From positions 248,001 to 312,000 of the forward strand of contig NZ_JAPZSV010000002.1 in the NCBI RefSeq assembly GCF_027532185.1: a stretch of DNA of 64,000 bases. Direction: 5' to 3'. A program made the translations under genes and the position numbers. The stretch comes from Hylemonella sp. (GTDB taxonomy: Bacteria > Pseudomonadota > Gammaproteobacteria > Burkholderiales > Burkholderiaceae_C). Below, in pieces: positions 22,100 through 37,633 of this stretch. The notes beneath the pieces were generated by a model, which searched no databases, was not told the DNA's origin, and was given only the letters and a program-made list of their open reading frames with translations. Positions within the stretch are counted from its first letter, which is position 1; every line of letters begins with the position of its first letter.

Positions 22100-23587
22100 T
22101 CAGGAGGCGACCAGGTTCTTGTAGACCCCGCAGCCCACGTACAGGTCGTCGACCTGCAGCACATAAGACATCTTGGTCTGCACCACGCCCGTGGCGGGGT
22201 TGGTGATGTCGTATTCCACCCAGCCCGGCTCACGCTCGGCCTGGGCCACGATGGCGTCGAGCAGGCCCTGACCATCAATCCCGGGGATATCCTGCACGCG
22301 CGTACCCACCTTGGCCGGGTTGCCGCCGAAGGCCACGTAGTGCCCCGCGCGATCGAGCGCGAAGATGTACATGTCGCGGTCGTGGAAGCCCTGGGCCGGG
22401 TTGGTCAGGTCACGCACAAAGCCTTCGCGCGTGGTCTGCTGGCGGTAGCGCACCGCCTTGTGCACCAGGGCCAGGGCCTCGTCGGCCGTGCCCTGCTGCA
22501 GACGGAAGGCGGCCACAGCCTCGGCCAGCGTGGAGGCCCGCTGCTCCAGTTTCACGGCCTGCTCCACCGCATGCTCCACCATGGCGGCATTGCGCTGCGT
22601 GATCTCGTCGAGCTGGCGGATGGCCGCGGTGATCTCGTTGAGTGCGGTGCTCTGCTCGGCGCTGGACACCGAGATGCTGGACATGCTCTCGGCCACGCCA
22701 CGGATGCCCGAGACGATCTCCCCGATGCTGCTGCCCGCGGCACGGATCTGCTGCACGCTGGTCGTGACCTGGGTGGACGAGGTGTTGATGAGCTGACGGA
22801 TCTCCTTGGCCGACTCGGCGCTGCGCTGCGCCAGCGTACGCACCTCGGCCGCCACCACGGCAAAGCCGCGCCCGGCTTCGCCAGCGCGCGCAGCCTCTAC
22901 CGCCGCATTGAGCGCGAGGATGTTGGTCTGAAACGCGAGGCCATCGATCACGCCGATGATCTCGTTCATGCGCTGGGCGCTGCTCTGGCTGGCCTCCACG
23001 GTGCGCACCGCCTCGGCCATGGCCTGGGCGCCGCGGTCGGCCACATCGCGCACCTGGGCAGCGCGGCTGTTGGCCTGCTGCGTGGTGCCGGCATTGCTCT
23101 GGACCGTGCTGGAGAGCTCCTGTACGCTGGCCGAGGTCTGCTCCAGATTGGCCGCCTGTTGCTCGGTACGGTCCGAGAGCTCGCGGTTGCCCGCCGCCAG
23201 GCTCTGGCCCGCATGGGCGACAAGCGCCGAGTTGCTGCGGATGCTGGCCACCATGGACGACAGACTGCCGACCATGATCTTCAGGGCCTGCGCCATCGCA
23301 GCCACCTCGTCGCTGCCTTGCAGGTGGATGGTCTGACGCAGATTGCCCCGAGCGGTCTGCTCCATCACATGCATCACCTGCCGCAGATCGGCCGTGAAGC
23401 TGACGTAGAAGGCCAGCATGAGGTAAGCCAATACAACAAACACCGCCAGGCCCGCGATCAGCCCGGAGAAATGGTCTACCAGCAGGGCGAGCAGCACCAG
23501 CGCCACCAGTACCAATAGCTTGCCGGCCAGCGGCAGGCGACGCATCAGCCAGATGCCAGGGCTGAGCAGACGTTGAAGGAGTCCCAT
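22100..23587 (-). CDS. Methyl-accepting chemotaxis protein with C-terminal Cache-like domain
   Basis: A 495-residue chemoreceptor. Two closely spaced N-terminal membrane helices (about residues 20-62) leave almost no periplasmic domain. A HAMP-like segment and the MCP signalling hairpin follow, with the conserved tip [30 protein letters not shown]-terminal domain (about 380-490; [55 protein letters not shown]) looks like a single Cache domain, here cytoplasmic. A GTG eight codons upstream is an alternative start. It faces the cyclase gene convergently. The ligand is unknown. Confidence 0.88.
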   Translation of the reverse strand: MGLLQRLLSPGIWLMRRLPLAGKLLVLVALVLLALLVDHFSGLIAGLAVFVVLAYLMLAFYVSFTADLRQVMHVMEQTARGNLRQTIHLQGSDEVAAMAQALKIMVGSLSSMVASIRSNSALVAHAGQSLAAGNRELSDRTEQQAANLEQTSASVQELSSTVQSNAGTTQQANSRAAQVRDVADRGAQAMAEAVRTVEASQSSAQRMNEIIGVIDGLAFQTNILALNAAVEAARAGEAGRGFAVVAAEVRTLAQRSAESAKEIRQLINTSSTQVTTSVQQIRAAGSSIGEIVSGIRGVAESMSSISVSSAEQSTALNEITAAIRQLDEITQRNAAMVEHAVEQAVKLEQRASTLAEAVAAFRLQQGTADEALALVHKAVRYRQQTTREGFVRDLTNPAQGFHDRDMYIFALDRAGHYVAFGGNPAKVGTRVQDIPGIDGQGLLDAIVAQAEREPGWVEYDITNPATGVVQTKMSYVLQVDDLYVGCGVYKNLVAS

Positions 23588-23694
23588 GACGTATCGATCC
23601 GGTCGTCGCACCGGGACATGACCGGCGCGCAGTTTCTAGGAATCGCGCCAGTATAGGGACGGGCCTGATGGGTACCTTACGGGGTTTGCACCTA

Positions 23695-24155
<461 letters not shown>

Positions 24156-24159
<4 letters not shown>

Positions 24160-26207
24160 GCCTGGAACTCGACGATGGGTTGATCGACACTCAGGCTCTC
24201 ACCCTTGGCGGCCAGCACCTTGGCCACCACACCGTCGGCCGCTGCAAACAGCACGTTTTCCATCTTCATGGCCTCGATCACGGCCACACGCTCGCCCGCC
24301 TGCACCTTCTGGCCCGGCTGCACGGCCACGTCCACCAGCAGGCCTGGCATGGGCGAGAGCACGTAGCGGCTCAGGTCCGGTGGCGCCTTGTAGGGCATGA
24401 GCTTGTGCAGCTCGGCCATGCGCGGCGAGATCACCAGGGCGTCGATCTTGGTGCCGTTGTGCTGCAGGCGCAGGGCCAGCGGATTCTTGGGCGTGCCGCG
24501 TTCGACCTGGGTCGTGAAAGGCTGACCGTTGACCGTGCCGGCGATGATCACATCGTTGAGGCGCGAGTTGCTGACGATCTCGTAGGTCTGCTGGCCGACG
24601 CGCACGCGCGCCTTGCCGGTGTCGCCCACGAACTCGTCCACATGCACAGGCGTGTGCTGGTGCTGGCCATCACCCGCCAGCGTGATCACCACATAGTCCT
24701 TGCCCACGTCCACCGCATAGCCCGGCAACTGGCCCGTGATGGTGGTCGTGCGCTCACGCGACTTGCGGCGCACAAAGGCCGCCAGCGCGACGAGAAAACT
24801 CGGATCCTCATGCGGTACGTCGTCCGAGGAAAAGCCCTGGCCGTAGTGCTGGGCGATGAAACCCGTGTTGAACCGGCCGGCCACGAAATCCGGGTGCGCC
24901 AGCAGCGCGGCCTGGAAGGGGATGTTGGAGCTGATGCCGCGGATCACGAAGCCGTTGAGGGCCTCGCGCATCTTGGCAATCGCGTCATGCCGGTCCTGGC
25001 CATGCACGATGAGCTTGGCGATCATCGAGTCGTAGTACATCGGGATCTCGCCGCCCTCCTGCACGCCCGTGTCCACGCGCACGCCCATGAGCGGCTGCGT
25101 CTGGCCCTGCCACATGGTCTGCTGTGGCGGGATGAAGCGCACCAGGCGGCCCGTGGACGGCAGGAAGTTGCGGAACGGGTCCTCCGCATTGATGCGGCAC
25201 TCGATGGCCCAGCCCTTGCGCTGCACATCGCCTTGCCCCAGCGGCAGCTTCTCGCCCGCAGCCACGCGGATCATGAGCTCCACGAGGTCCAGGCCCGTGA
25301 TGCACTCGGTCACCGGATGCTCGACCTGCAGGCGGGTATTCATCTCGAGGAAGTAGAAGTCCTGGTCCTTGCCGACCACGAACTCCACCGTGCCCGCACT
25401 CTGGTACTTCACGGCCTTGGCCAGGGCCACGGCCTGCTCGCCCATGGCCTTGCGCGTGGCCTCGGAGATGAAGGGTGAAGGCGCCTCCTCGATCACCTTC
25501 TGGTGACGGCGCTGGATCGAGCATTCGCGCTCGTTCAGGTAGATCACGTTGCCGTGGCTGTCGCCGAGCACCTGGATCTCGATGTGACGCGGCTCCTGCA
25601 CGAACTTCTCCATGAAGACCCGGTCGTCGCCAAAGCTGTTGCGCGCCTCGTTGCGGCAGGAGGTGTAGCCCTCAAAGCACTCCTTGTCGTTGTAGGCCAC
25701 ACGCAGGCCCTTGCCGCCGCCGCCGGCACTGGCCTTGATCATCACGGGGTAGCCGATCTTCTGCGCGATTTTCACGGCCTCTTCAGGGGTGAGGATGGGC
25801 TCGTTGTGACCCGGAATGGTGCTGACCCTGGCCTCGTTGGCCAGCTTCTTGGACGCGATCTTGTCGCCCATGGCCGCGATGGAATAGTGCTTGGGTCCGA
25901 TGAAGACCAAGCCTTCCTCCTCCACGCGCTTGGCGAACTCCTCGTTCTCGGACAGGAAGCCGTAGCCGGGGTGGATGGCCTGTGCGCCGGTCTGCTTGGC
26001 GGCGGCAATGATCTTGTCGGCCACGAGGTAGGACTCGCGGCTCGGCGCGGGGCCCAGCAGCACGGACTCGTCGGCCAGCATGACGTGACGCGCGTCGCGG
26101 TCGGCTTCGGAATAGACAGCCACGGTGGCGATGCCCATCTTCTTCGCCGTCGCAATCACTCTACATGCTATTTCGCCGCGGTTGGCAATCAGAATTTTCT
26201 TAAACAT
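24156..26207 (-). CDS. pccA: Propionyl-CoA carboxylase alpha subunit (biotin carboxylase + BCCP)
   Basis: A 683-residue biotin-dependent carboxylase subunit. The biotin carboxylase part opens [18 protein letters not shown] and has the ATP-grasp glycine loop [13 protein letters not shown] and the catalytic region [14 protein letters not shown]. The C-terminal biotin carrier domain has the biotinylation motif EAMKMEN. I chose the ATG at 26207, with AGAGGA eight bases upstream, rather than one six codons earlier. Acyl-CoA specificity cannot be read from sequence. Propionyl-CoA fits the adjoining mutase, epimerase and meaB. A repeat element separates it from pccB. Confidence 0.88.
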
Positions 26208-26255
26208 GATGTCGTCCTCTATCACTCAGCTGTTCGAATGCCCGGGATCAAAACC

Positions 26256-26334
26256 AGGGACACCGCAGAACCGGCTTTGCCGGGCTGCTGGTGTCGTCCC
26301 CTTGAGGGGAAGACGCGAAGCGGCTCAGGGGTGC
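26256..26334 (-). repeat. Intergenic repeat, copy 1
   Basis: A 79-base palindrome-rich element between pccB and pccA. Read on the minus strand it contains CCTGAGCCGCTTCGCGTCTT, then TCCCCTCAAGGGGA and CCCGGCAAAGCCGGTTC. The last two blocks can fold as hairpins. It starts just after the pccB stop codon. It aligns over its whole length with the element at 49317-49398, including 17 identical bases at the CCGG hairpin. It resembles a REP-type dispersed element; it could also stabilise or end the pccB transcript. Confidence 0.8.
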
Positions 26335-26337
26335 TTC

Positions 26338-27870
<1,533 letters not shown>

Positions 27871-27896
27871 GGTTCGTCCTCAGTGGTCCGGTGATC

Positions 27897-28912
27897 TCAG
27901 GTTTTGTGTTCGTAGGCCAGCAGCAGCTGCCGCGCGGCGGTGGAGGCCGCCAGGCGGCCGGCAATGACGTCGGCACCCAATACGGGTAGCAACTGGCGCA
28001 CCTGGGGATGCGAGCGAAAAGCCTGCTTGAGCCCCGATTCGATGCGTTCCCACATCCAGGCCTGGGCCTGTTGTTCCCGGCGTTGCGCCAGCTTGCCGCT
28101 GGCGATCTGCAGCGACCGGAATTGCGTCACGGCAGCCCAGAAGCCGTCCACGCCGTGGCCCAGCAGGGCACTGAGCTGGACCACCTTGGGATGCCAGATC
28201 TTGTCGTCGTGGTGGGCGTGCTCCGGGTTGCCGTGCTGGCCAAGCAAACGCAGACTGGAAGTAATTTGTGCCTGCGCACGCGTGGCGGCAGCGGCATCGA
28301 TATCGGCCTTGTTGATCACCACCAGGTCGGCCAGCTCCATCACACCCTTCTTGATGGCCTGCAGGTCGTCGCCCGCGTTAGGCAGCTGCATCAGCACGAA
28401 CATGTCCGTCATGCTGGCCACGGCGGTTTCGCTCTGGCCCACGCCCACGGTCTCGACGATCACCATGTCATAACCCGCGGCTTCGCAGACCAGCATGGCC
28501 TCGCGCGTCTTCTCGGCCACGCCGCCCAGCGTGCCGCTGCTTGGGCTCGGGCGGATGTAGGCTTTTTCATGCACGGAGAGTTTTTCCATGCGCGTCTTGT
28601 CACCGAGGATGGAGCCGCCCGAGATGCTGGACGAAGGATCGACCGCCAGCACCGCCACACGATGGCCGTGTTCGATCAGATAAAGCCCCAGTGCTTCGAT
28701 GAAGGTGGACTTGCCCACGCCCGGCACGCCGCTGATGCCCAGGCGAAAGGCATGGCCCGTGTGCGGCAGCAGGGCCGTGAGCAGCTCGTCACCCTGCGCG
28801 CGGTGATCGGCTCGCGTGGACTCCAGCAGCGTGATGGCCTTGGCCATGGCACGGCGCTGCTGGGCGGGTGTGCCCTGCAGGATGCCGTCCAGAAGAGGCG
28901 GATGCGCCACCA

Positions 28913-28913
<1 letters not shown>
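27897..28913 (-). CDS. meaB: MeaB-type GTPase, methylmalonyl-CoA mutase chaperone
   Basis: A 338-residue G3E-family GTPase. Walker A is GISGVPGVGKSTF. Switch and Walker B-like segments are LAVDPSSSISGGSILGDKTRM and VIVETVGVGQSE; the base-recognition motif is NKADI. It gates cobalamin loading and protects the mutase. The ATG overlaps the mutase stop by one base (TGATG), which means coupled translation. In-frame sequence upstream of this ATG overlaps the mutase and is not part of it. Confidence 0.92.
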
Positions 28914-31072
<2,159 letters not shown>

Positions 31073-31123
31073 GGCAAAGCAGCGGCCGGCGTCTGGACGC
31101 CAGCGGGGTTGAATGTGGCGCGG

Positions 31124-31153
31124 AGTTTACATCATTCATAATTATTGATGCAA
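31124..31153 (-). promoter_or_regulatory. Putative promoter of the mutase operon
   Basis: On the minus strand TTGCAT (31148-31153) and TAAACT (31124-31129) are separated by 18 bases and sit about 50 bases before the mutase ATG. The spacer coincides almost exactly with the palindrome at 31130-31150, so a bound regulator would block the promoter. Confidence 0.6.
31130..31150. promoter_or_regulatory. Palindromic operator candidate between mcm and gntR
   Basis: A 21-bp imperfect palindrome with outer arms CATCA and TGATG and centre ATAATTAT. Eight of ten base pairs match around the central A. It is strikingly AT-rich for this genome. It lies between the mutase operon and a divergent GntR/FCD regulator, which is its likely binder. 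Confidence 0.6.
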
Positions 31154-31173
31154 AATATCTTTTCCCCTAGAAT
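31145..31173 (+). promoter_or_regulatory. Putative promoter of gntR gene, leaderless transcript predicted
   Basis: TTGATG (31145-31150) and TAGAAT (31168-31173) are spaced by 17 bases, a good sigma-70 match. The expected start of transcription falls at about 31180, on or next to the ATG at 31181. The mRNA would have almost no leader. The -35 lies inside the palindrome. Confidence 0.6.
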
Positions 31174-31180
31174 CCTGCCC

Positions 31181-31816
31181 ATGTCTGCCGTCTCCCTGTC
31201 CCCGCGCGCCCTCTATGAAGAGGTGGCCGAGCTCTTGCGCCAGCGCATCTTCAAGCGTGAGCTCGAGCCCGGCAGCTGGATCGACGAGCTCAAGATCGCC
31301 GAGGACTACGGCATCAGCCGCACCCCCCTGCGTGAGGCCCTCAAGGTGCTGGCCGCCGAAGGCCTGGTCACGATGAAAGTGCGCCGCGGCGCCTATGTGA
31401 CCGAGGTCAACGAAAAGGACATGACGGACATCTACCACCTGCTGGGTCTGCTCGAAAGCGACGCGGCCGGTGTGGTGGCGACGCGCGCCACGCCCGAGCA
31501 GCTGCGCGAGCTGCAGACCATCCACGACGAACTCGAAGGTGCCACCGCGGAGCGCGAGCGCTTCTTCGAGATCAACGAGCGTTTCCACATGCGCCTGCTG
31601 GAGATTGCCAACAACCGCTGGCGCAGCCAGATGGTGGCCGACCTGCGCAAGGTCATGAAACTCAATCGCCACCATTCCCTGTTCAAGTCGGGCCGTATCA
31701 CCGAGTCACTGGCGGAGCACCGCGCCATCATGGCAGCACTGCAGGCTCGCGACGCCACGGCCGCCACGCGCGCCATGCTGGCGCACTTCCACAACGGCCT
31801 CGAAGCCGCGATCTAG
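31181..31816 (+). CDS. GntR-family regulator (FadR/FCD type)
   Basis: A 211-residue regulator. The winged helix (about residues 10-75) has LYEEVAELLRQRIFKRELEPGSWIDELKIAEDYGISRTPLREAL in overlapping pieces typical of GntR. The C-terminal FCD domain (about 80-205) has metal or ligand-site histidines in FFEINERFHMRLLEIANN and SLAEHRAIMAAL. I chose the ATG at 31181 because the predicted -10 sits just before it. An ATG at 31148 would lie inside the operator. It likely controls the divergent methylmalonyl-CoA genes. The effector is unknown. Confidence 0.85.
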   Translation: MSAVSLSPRALYEEVAELLRQRIFKRELEPGSWIDELKIAEDYGISRTPLREALKVLAAEGLVTMKVRRGAYVTEVNEKDMTDIYHLLGLLESDAAGVVATRATPEQLRELQTIHDELEGATAERERFFEINERFHMRLLEIANNRWRSQMVADLRKVMKLNRHHSLFKSGRITESLAEHRAIMAALQARDATAATRAMLAHFHNGLEAAI

Positions 31817-31873
31817 GGCGCGCGTCAGCCCCGGCGCTGGCCGGCCCTTCCGAATTCCTCTATCCTGAACGCC

Positions 31874-34462
31874 ATGGCCAAGGTGGCAAGCAACAACAAG
31901 GATGGTGCGCTCCAGCAGACCCTGCTGGAATACCAGGCCATCCTGGAGAACGCGTCGGTCGGCATCCTCTTCACGCGCGACCGCCAGGTCGTGCATTGCA
32001 ACCCGCGTTTCGGTGAGATCTATGGCTGGAGTCCCGCCGAACTCGTGGGCCAGTCCGGTGCCATCTTCTACCTCAGCCCGGCGGACTACGAGGACATGGG
32101 CCGGCAGGCCGGCCCCATCCTCGCCTCCGGCCAGCTGCTGGACCTGGAGATTCCCATGCGTCGCAAGGACGGCAGCGCGGTGCTCTGCCGCGTGCGCGCC
32201 AAGGCCATCGACCCCGCGGACAACCATGCCGGCACGATCTGGATCATCGAGGACGTGACGGCGCAGCGCGCGGAGCAGGCCCGGCTGGCCGAGCTGCTGC
32301 AGCGCCAGCGGGCCATCCTGGAGAACGCCTCGGTGGGCATCCTGTTCACGCGCGAAGGCCGTATCGTGCACTGCAACCCGCGTATGGAGGCCATCTATGG
32401 CTGGGCCCCAGGCAGCCTGATCGGCCAGTCCGCGCGCGTCTTCTTCGACAGCGACGCCGACTACCGCGCTTTCGGCGCCGCGGTCGGCCCCGTGCTGGCG
32501 CGCGGCGAGCTGGTGGACATCGAGTGGCAGCACCAGCGACACCGTGATGGTGTGCGCATCTGGAGCCGGCATCTGGCCAAAGCCCTGCCCAACTCGGACG
32601 GCAGCCAGGGCGCGATCTGGATCAGCGAGGACATCAGCGCGCAGAAAGACGCCCAGGAAGCGCTGGCCCAGGCCCACCACGAGCTGGAGCGCCGCGTCGA
32701 GGAACGCACCGAGGAACTGGCCCGCATCAACCGCCAGCTGCAGCATGAGGTGGCCGAGCGCCGCGCCGCCGAAGAGCACCTGCGTGCCGAGGAGGCCCGC
32801 TTTCGCGACCTCACGGAGATGACCTCGGACTGGTTCTGGGAAATGGGACCCGACCTGCGCTTCAGCCAGATGTCCATGGGTCTGCACGAGACCAAGCTGC
32901 CTCCCGACCGTACCTTGGGTAAATTTCGCTGGGAGTTGCCCATCCTCAACGTCACCCCGGCGCAATGGGATGAACACCGCCGCATTCTTGACGCACGGCT
33001 GCCGTTCAAGGACTTCGCCTACCAGATGGAAACCCGACCGGGCGAAGTCCACTGGTTCTCGATCAGCGGCAAACCCATCATCGAAGACGGCGTCTTCAAG
33101 GGCTACCGCGGCACCGGTACCGACATCACCGCCAAGCACGAGGCCGAGCAGAAGATCCAGTTCCTGGCCTACCACGACCCGCTGACCGGCCTGCCCAACC
33201 GCGTGCTGCTCGAAGACCGGCTGGCGCAGGCCATCGCCCAGGCCGAACGCAGCCACCACGGCCTGGCCCTGGTCTTCATGGACCTGGACAACTTTAAAAA
33301 GATCAACGACTCGCTGGGCCACGCGGCCGGCGATGCCCTGCTCAAGGAAGTGGCCACGCGCCTCAAACGCTGCGTGCGCGACACTGACACCATCAGCCGC
33401 CAGGGCGGCGACGAGTTCGTGCTCGTGCTGGGCGGCCTGAACGGCGCCGAAGGCAGCCTGCCCGTGCTGACCAAGATCATGGAGAGCCTGCAGGAACCCT
33501 TTGTGTGCGAGGGCAACGAGCTGTCCACCTCGGCGTCCATGGGCGTGGCACTCTACCCGCAGGATGGCGACACCTTCGACATCCTGCGCAAGAAGGCCGA
33601 CATGGCCATGTACCGTGCCAAGGAGGCCGGCCGCAACACCTACCGCTTTTTCGACGAGGCCATGGACGAAGAGGCCGTCGAGCACCTGCTCATGCGCAGC
33701 GGCCTGCGCCGCGCCATCGAGCGCGGCGAGTTTGTGCTGCACTACCAGCCACAGATCGACATCGCCAGCGGCCGCGTGGTCGGCGTCGAAGCCCTGCTGC
33801 GCTGGGAACACCCGGAGTTCGGCCTCGTCGCACCGGGGCGCTTCATCCCTGTGGCCGAGGACAGCGGGCTCATCGTGCCCATCGGCGCCTGGGTCATCGA
33901 GGAGGCCTGCCGCCAGGCCATGGCCTGGCGACGCGCCGGACTGCCGGACCTGGTCATGGCCGTCAACCTCTCGGCCGCGCAGTTCCGCCGCAGCGGCATC
34001 GAGGACACCGTGGCCCAGGCCCTGCAGCGCAGCGGGCTGGTGCCCGCGCTGCTGGAGCTGGAGCTGACCGAATCCATCCTGCTGCAGGACGTGGAACAGG
34101 TGCTGGCCACGGTGCAGCGCCTCAAGCAGCTGGGCGTGCAGCTGGCCATCGACGACTTCGGTACCGGCTACTCCAGCTTGTCCTACCTCAAACGCTTCGA
34201 CATCGACAAGCTCAAGATCGACCAGAGCTTCATCCGCGACCTGGCCAGCGACCCCGACGACGCAGCCATCGTGCGCGCCATCATCCAGATGGCCCACAGC
34301 CTGGGCCTGCGCGCCATCGCCGAAGGGGTGGAGACCGCCGAACTGCTGCAACAGCTGCGCGGCTTCGGCTGCGACGAGGCCCAGGGCTACCACTACGCTC
34401 GGCCCATGCCGGCCGCAGAGGCCGAACGCTACCTGGTGCAGCTGACGGCACCGCTCCCCTGA
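31874..34462 (+). CDS. PAS-PAS-PAS-GGDEF-EAL cyclic di-GMP protein
   Basis: An 862-residue soluble protein. Two tandem PAS domains (about 20-130 and 140-260) share the near-identical opening AILENASVGILFTR. A coiled coil (about 262-312; HHELERRVEERTEELARI) leads to a third PAS (about 312-425). GGDEF is intact (RQGGDEF near residue 511), with an RxxD I-site (RDTD) five residues before it. EAL is intact: VEALLRW near 638, ELTESIL, DDFGTGYSSLSYLK and KIDQSFI. Both synthesis and hydrolysis of cyclic di-GMP are possible. No membrane helix is seen. Confidence 0.92.
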   Translation: MAKVASNNKDGALQQTLLEYQAILENASVGILFTRDRQVVHCNPRFGEIYGWSPAELVGQSGAIFYLSPADYEDMGRQAGPILASGQLLDLEIPMRRKDGSAVLCRVRAKAIDPADNHAGTIWIIEDVTAQRAEQARLAELLQRQRAILENASVGILFTREGRIVHCNPRMEAIYGWAPGSLIGQSARVFFDSDADYRAFGAAVGPVLARGELVDIEWQHQRHRDGVRIWSRHLAKALPNSDGSQGAIWISEDISAQKDAQEALAQAHHELERRVEERTEELARINRQLQHEVAERRAAEEHLRAEEARFRDLTEMTSDWFWEMGPDLRFSQMSMGLHETKLPPDRTLGKFRWELPILNVTPAQWDEHRRILDARLPFKDFAYQMETRPGEVHWFSISGKPIIEDGVFKGYRGTGTDITAKHEAEQKIQFLAYHDPLTGLPNRVLLEDRLAQAIAQAERSHHGLALVFMDLDNFKKINDSLGHAAGDALLKEVATRLKRCVRDTDTISRQGGDEFVLVLGGLNGAEGSLPVLTKIMESLQEPFVCEGNELSTSASMGVALYPQDGDTFDILRKKADMAMYRAKEAGRNTYRFFDEAMDEEAVEHLLMRSGLRRAIERGEFVLHYQPQIDIASGRVVGVEALLRWEHPEFGLVAPGRFIPVAEDSGLIVPIGAWVIEEACRQAMAWRRAGLPDLVMAVNLSAAQFRRSGIEDTVAQALQRSGLVPALLELELTESILLQDVEQVLATVQRLKQLGVQLAIDDFGTGYSSLSYLKRFDIDKLKIDQSFIRDLASDPDDAAIVRAIIQMAHSLGLRAIAEGVETAELLQQLRGFGCDEAQGYHYARPMPAAEAERYLVQLTAPLP

Positions 34463-34516
34463 ACCCCTGGCCCGTCAGGGCCTGCCACCGGACCGGTATG
34501 ATTCAGGGTTTTCCCT

Positions 34517-34535
34517 AGGCTTCGTCCCGAAGCCT
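34517..34535 (+). other. Hairpin between the EAL gene and the ligase gene
   Basis: Perfect 7-bp stem AGGCTTC-GTCCC-GAAGCCT. A TATGAT hexamer at 34497-34502 just before it could be a -10, which would put the hairpin in the leader of the acyl-CoA ligase mRNA. Alternatively it ends the upstream transcript, though no T-run follows. Confidence 0.4.
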
Positions 34536-34603
34536 CTGTCGCAGGGTCTGCCCCTGCACACCGGCCGGCCCTCAGGCCCGCCGCCCATCCGGATTCCTCA
34601 ACG

Positions 34604-36439
<1,836 letters not shown>

Positions 36440-36454
36440 GCGGGCATCTGGTAT

Positions 36455-37450
36455 TCAGGCCGCGAGCGGCTCGCGCGCGTCGTCGCGGCCGTGCGCCAGC
36501 GCCATGACCTCGTGCGGGTCGCGCGCCTTGAGGCGGTGGTCGCTCCAGACCTGGCGCCAGCGCCGTGCGCCCGGCAGGCCGTGGCGCAGACCCAGCATGT
36601 GGCGCGCCACGCCGTACCAGGACACCCCCTCCTCGGCCATGACGCGCAGCATGTAGTCCACCATCTGCGCCTCGACCGCCTCGCGTGTCAGCGTGGACGG
36701 CTCGGCACCGAAATAGCGTTCGTCCCAGGAGGCCAGCCACCAGGGGTTGTGATAGGCCTCGCGGCCAATCATGGCGCCATCGAGCAGACGCAGTTCGCGG
36801 TCGAGCTGCGCGTCGCTGTTCAGCCCCCCGTTGATCACGATGCTGAGCTGCGGGAAATCATGCTTGAGCCGGTGCACGAGTTCGTAGCGCAGCGGCGGAA
36901 TCTCGCGGTTTTCCTTTGGCGACAGGCCCTGCAGCCAGGCATTGCGCGCGTGCACGATGAAGGTCGTGCAGCCGGCCTCGGCCACCGTGCCCACGAAATC
37001 GCGCACGAACTCGTAGCGCTCCACACGGTCGATGCCGATGCGGTGCTTGACCGTGACCGGAACGGACACGGCATCGCGCATGGCCTTGACGCCGTCGGCC
37101 ACCAGCTGCGGCTCGGCCATGAGGCAGGCCCCGAAGGCGCCGCGCTGCACGCGTTCGCTGGGGCAGCCGCAGTTGAGGTTGATCTCGTCGTAACCCCACT
37201 GCTCACCCAATTTCGCGCAGCGCGCCAGATCCTCGGGCTCGCTGCCGCCGAGTTGCAGGGCCACGGGGTGTTCCTCCGCATTGAAGCGCAAGTGGCGCGC
37301 CACGTCGCCATGCAGCAGCGCACCGGTGGTGATCATCTCGGTGTACAGGCGCGCCTCGCGGCTTAGCAGGCGGTGGAAATAGCGGCAGTGGCGATCGGTC
37401 CAGTCGATCATGGGCGCGACCGACAGGCGCCAGGGCTGGGTTTGCGGCAT
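36455..37450 (-). CDS. dusA: tRNA-dihydrouridine synthase A
   Basis: A 331-residue flavin enzyme that reduces uridine in the tRNA D-loop. TIM-barrel motifs: LSVAPMIDWTDRHCRYFHRLLS, YTEMITTGALLHG, ALQLGGSEPEDLARCA, and the active-site NLNCGCPSERVQRGAFGACLM. The DusA subgroup is indicated by MIDWTDRHCR and by the C-terminal MLGLRHGLPGARRWRQ. The ATG at 37450 is preferred to a TTG three codons upstream. It converges with the ligase gene. Confidence 0.92.
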   Translation of the reverse strand: MPQTQPWRLSVAPMIDWTDRHCRYFHRLLSREARLYTEMITTGALLHGDVARHLRFNAEEHPVALQLGGSEPEDLARCAKLGEQWGYDEINLNCGCPSERVQRGAFGACLMAEPQLVADGVKAMRDAVSVPVTVKHRIGIDRVERYEFVRDFVGTVAEAGCTTFIVHARNAWLQGLSPKENREIPPLRYELVHRLKHDFPQLSIVINGGLNSDAQLDRELRLLDGAMIGREAYHNPWWLASWDERYFGAEPSTLTREAVEAQMVDYMLRVMAEEGVSWYGVARHMLGLRHGLPGARRWRQVWSDHRLKARDPHEVMALAHGRDDAREPLAA

Positions 37451-37633
37451 GGGAAGCAATCCGTAGGACGTCGATTTTCGCAGATGAGGAGGCCTGCGGC
37501 CACGCGCACCTCTGCGCCCGGACCCTCCCTGGGTCCGCTACCGCACGGACGGCCCGGCTGGGCGCTCCTAGGATCTCCGGAGCCGTCCACGAGCAGCCTC
37601 GACCTGTACCGTGTCGTCATCCAGGAGCCCCTC

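Noticed and set aside
26230-26250. TGTTCGAATGCCC resembling a tRNA T-arm
   Set aside because: No acceptor stem or anticodon arm can be paired around it.
31706-34393. Very long open frame antisense to the PAS-GGDEF-EAL gene
   Set aside because: It mirrors the sense gene. High third-position GC makes long antisense frames common here; the translation is rich in H, Q, G and V without a domain.
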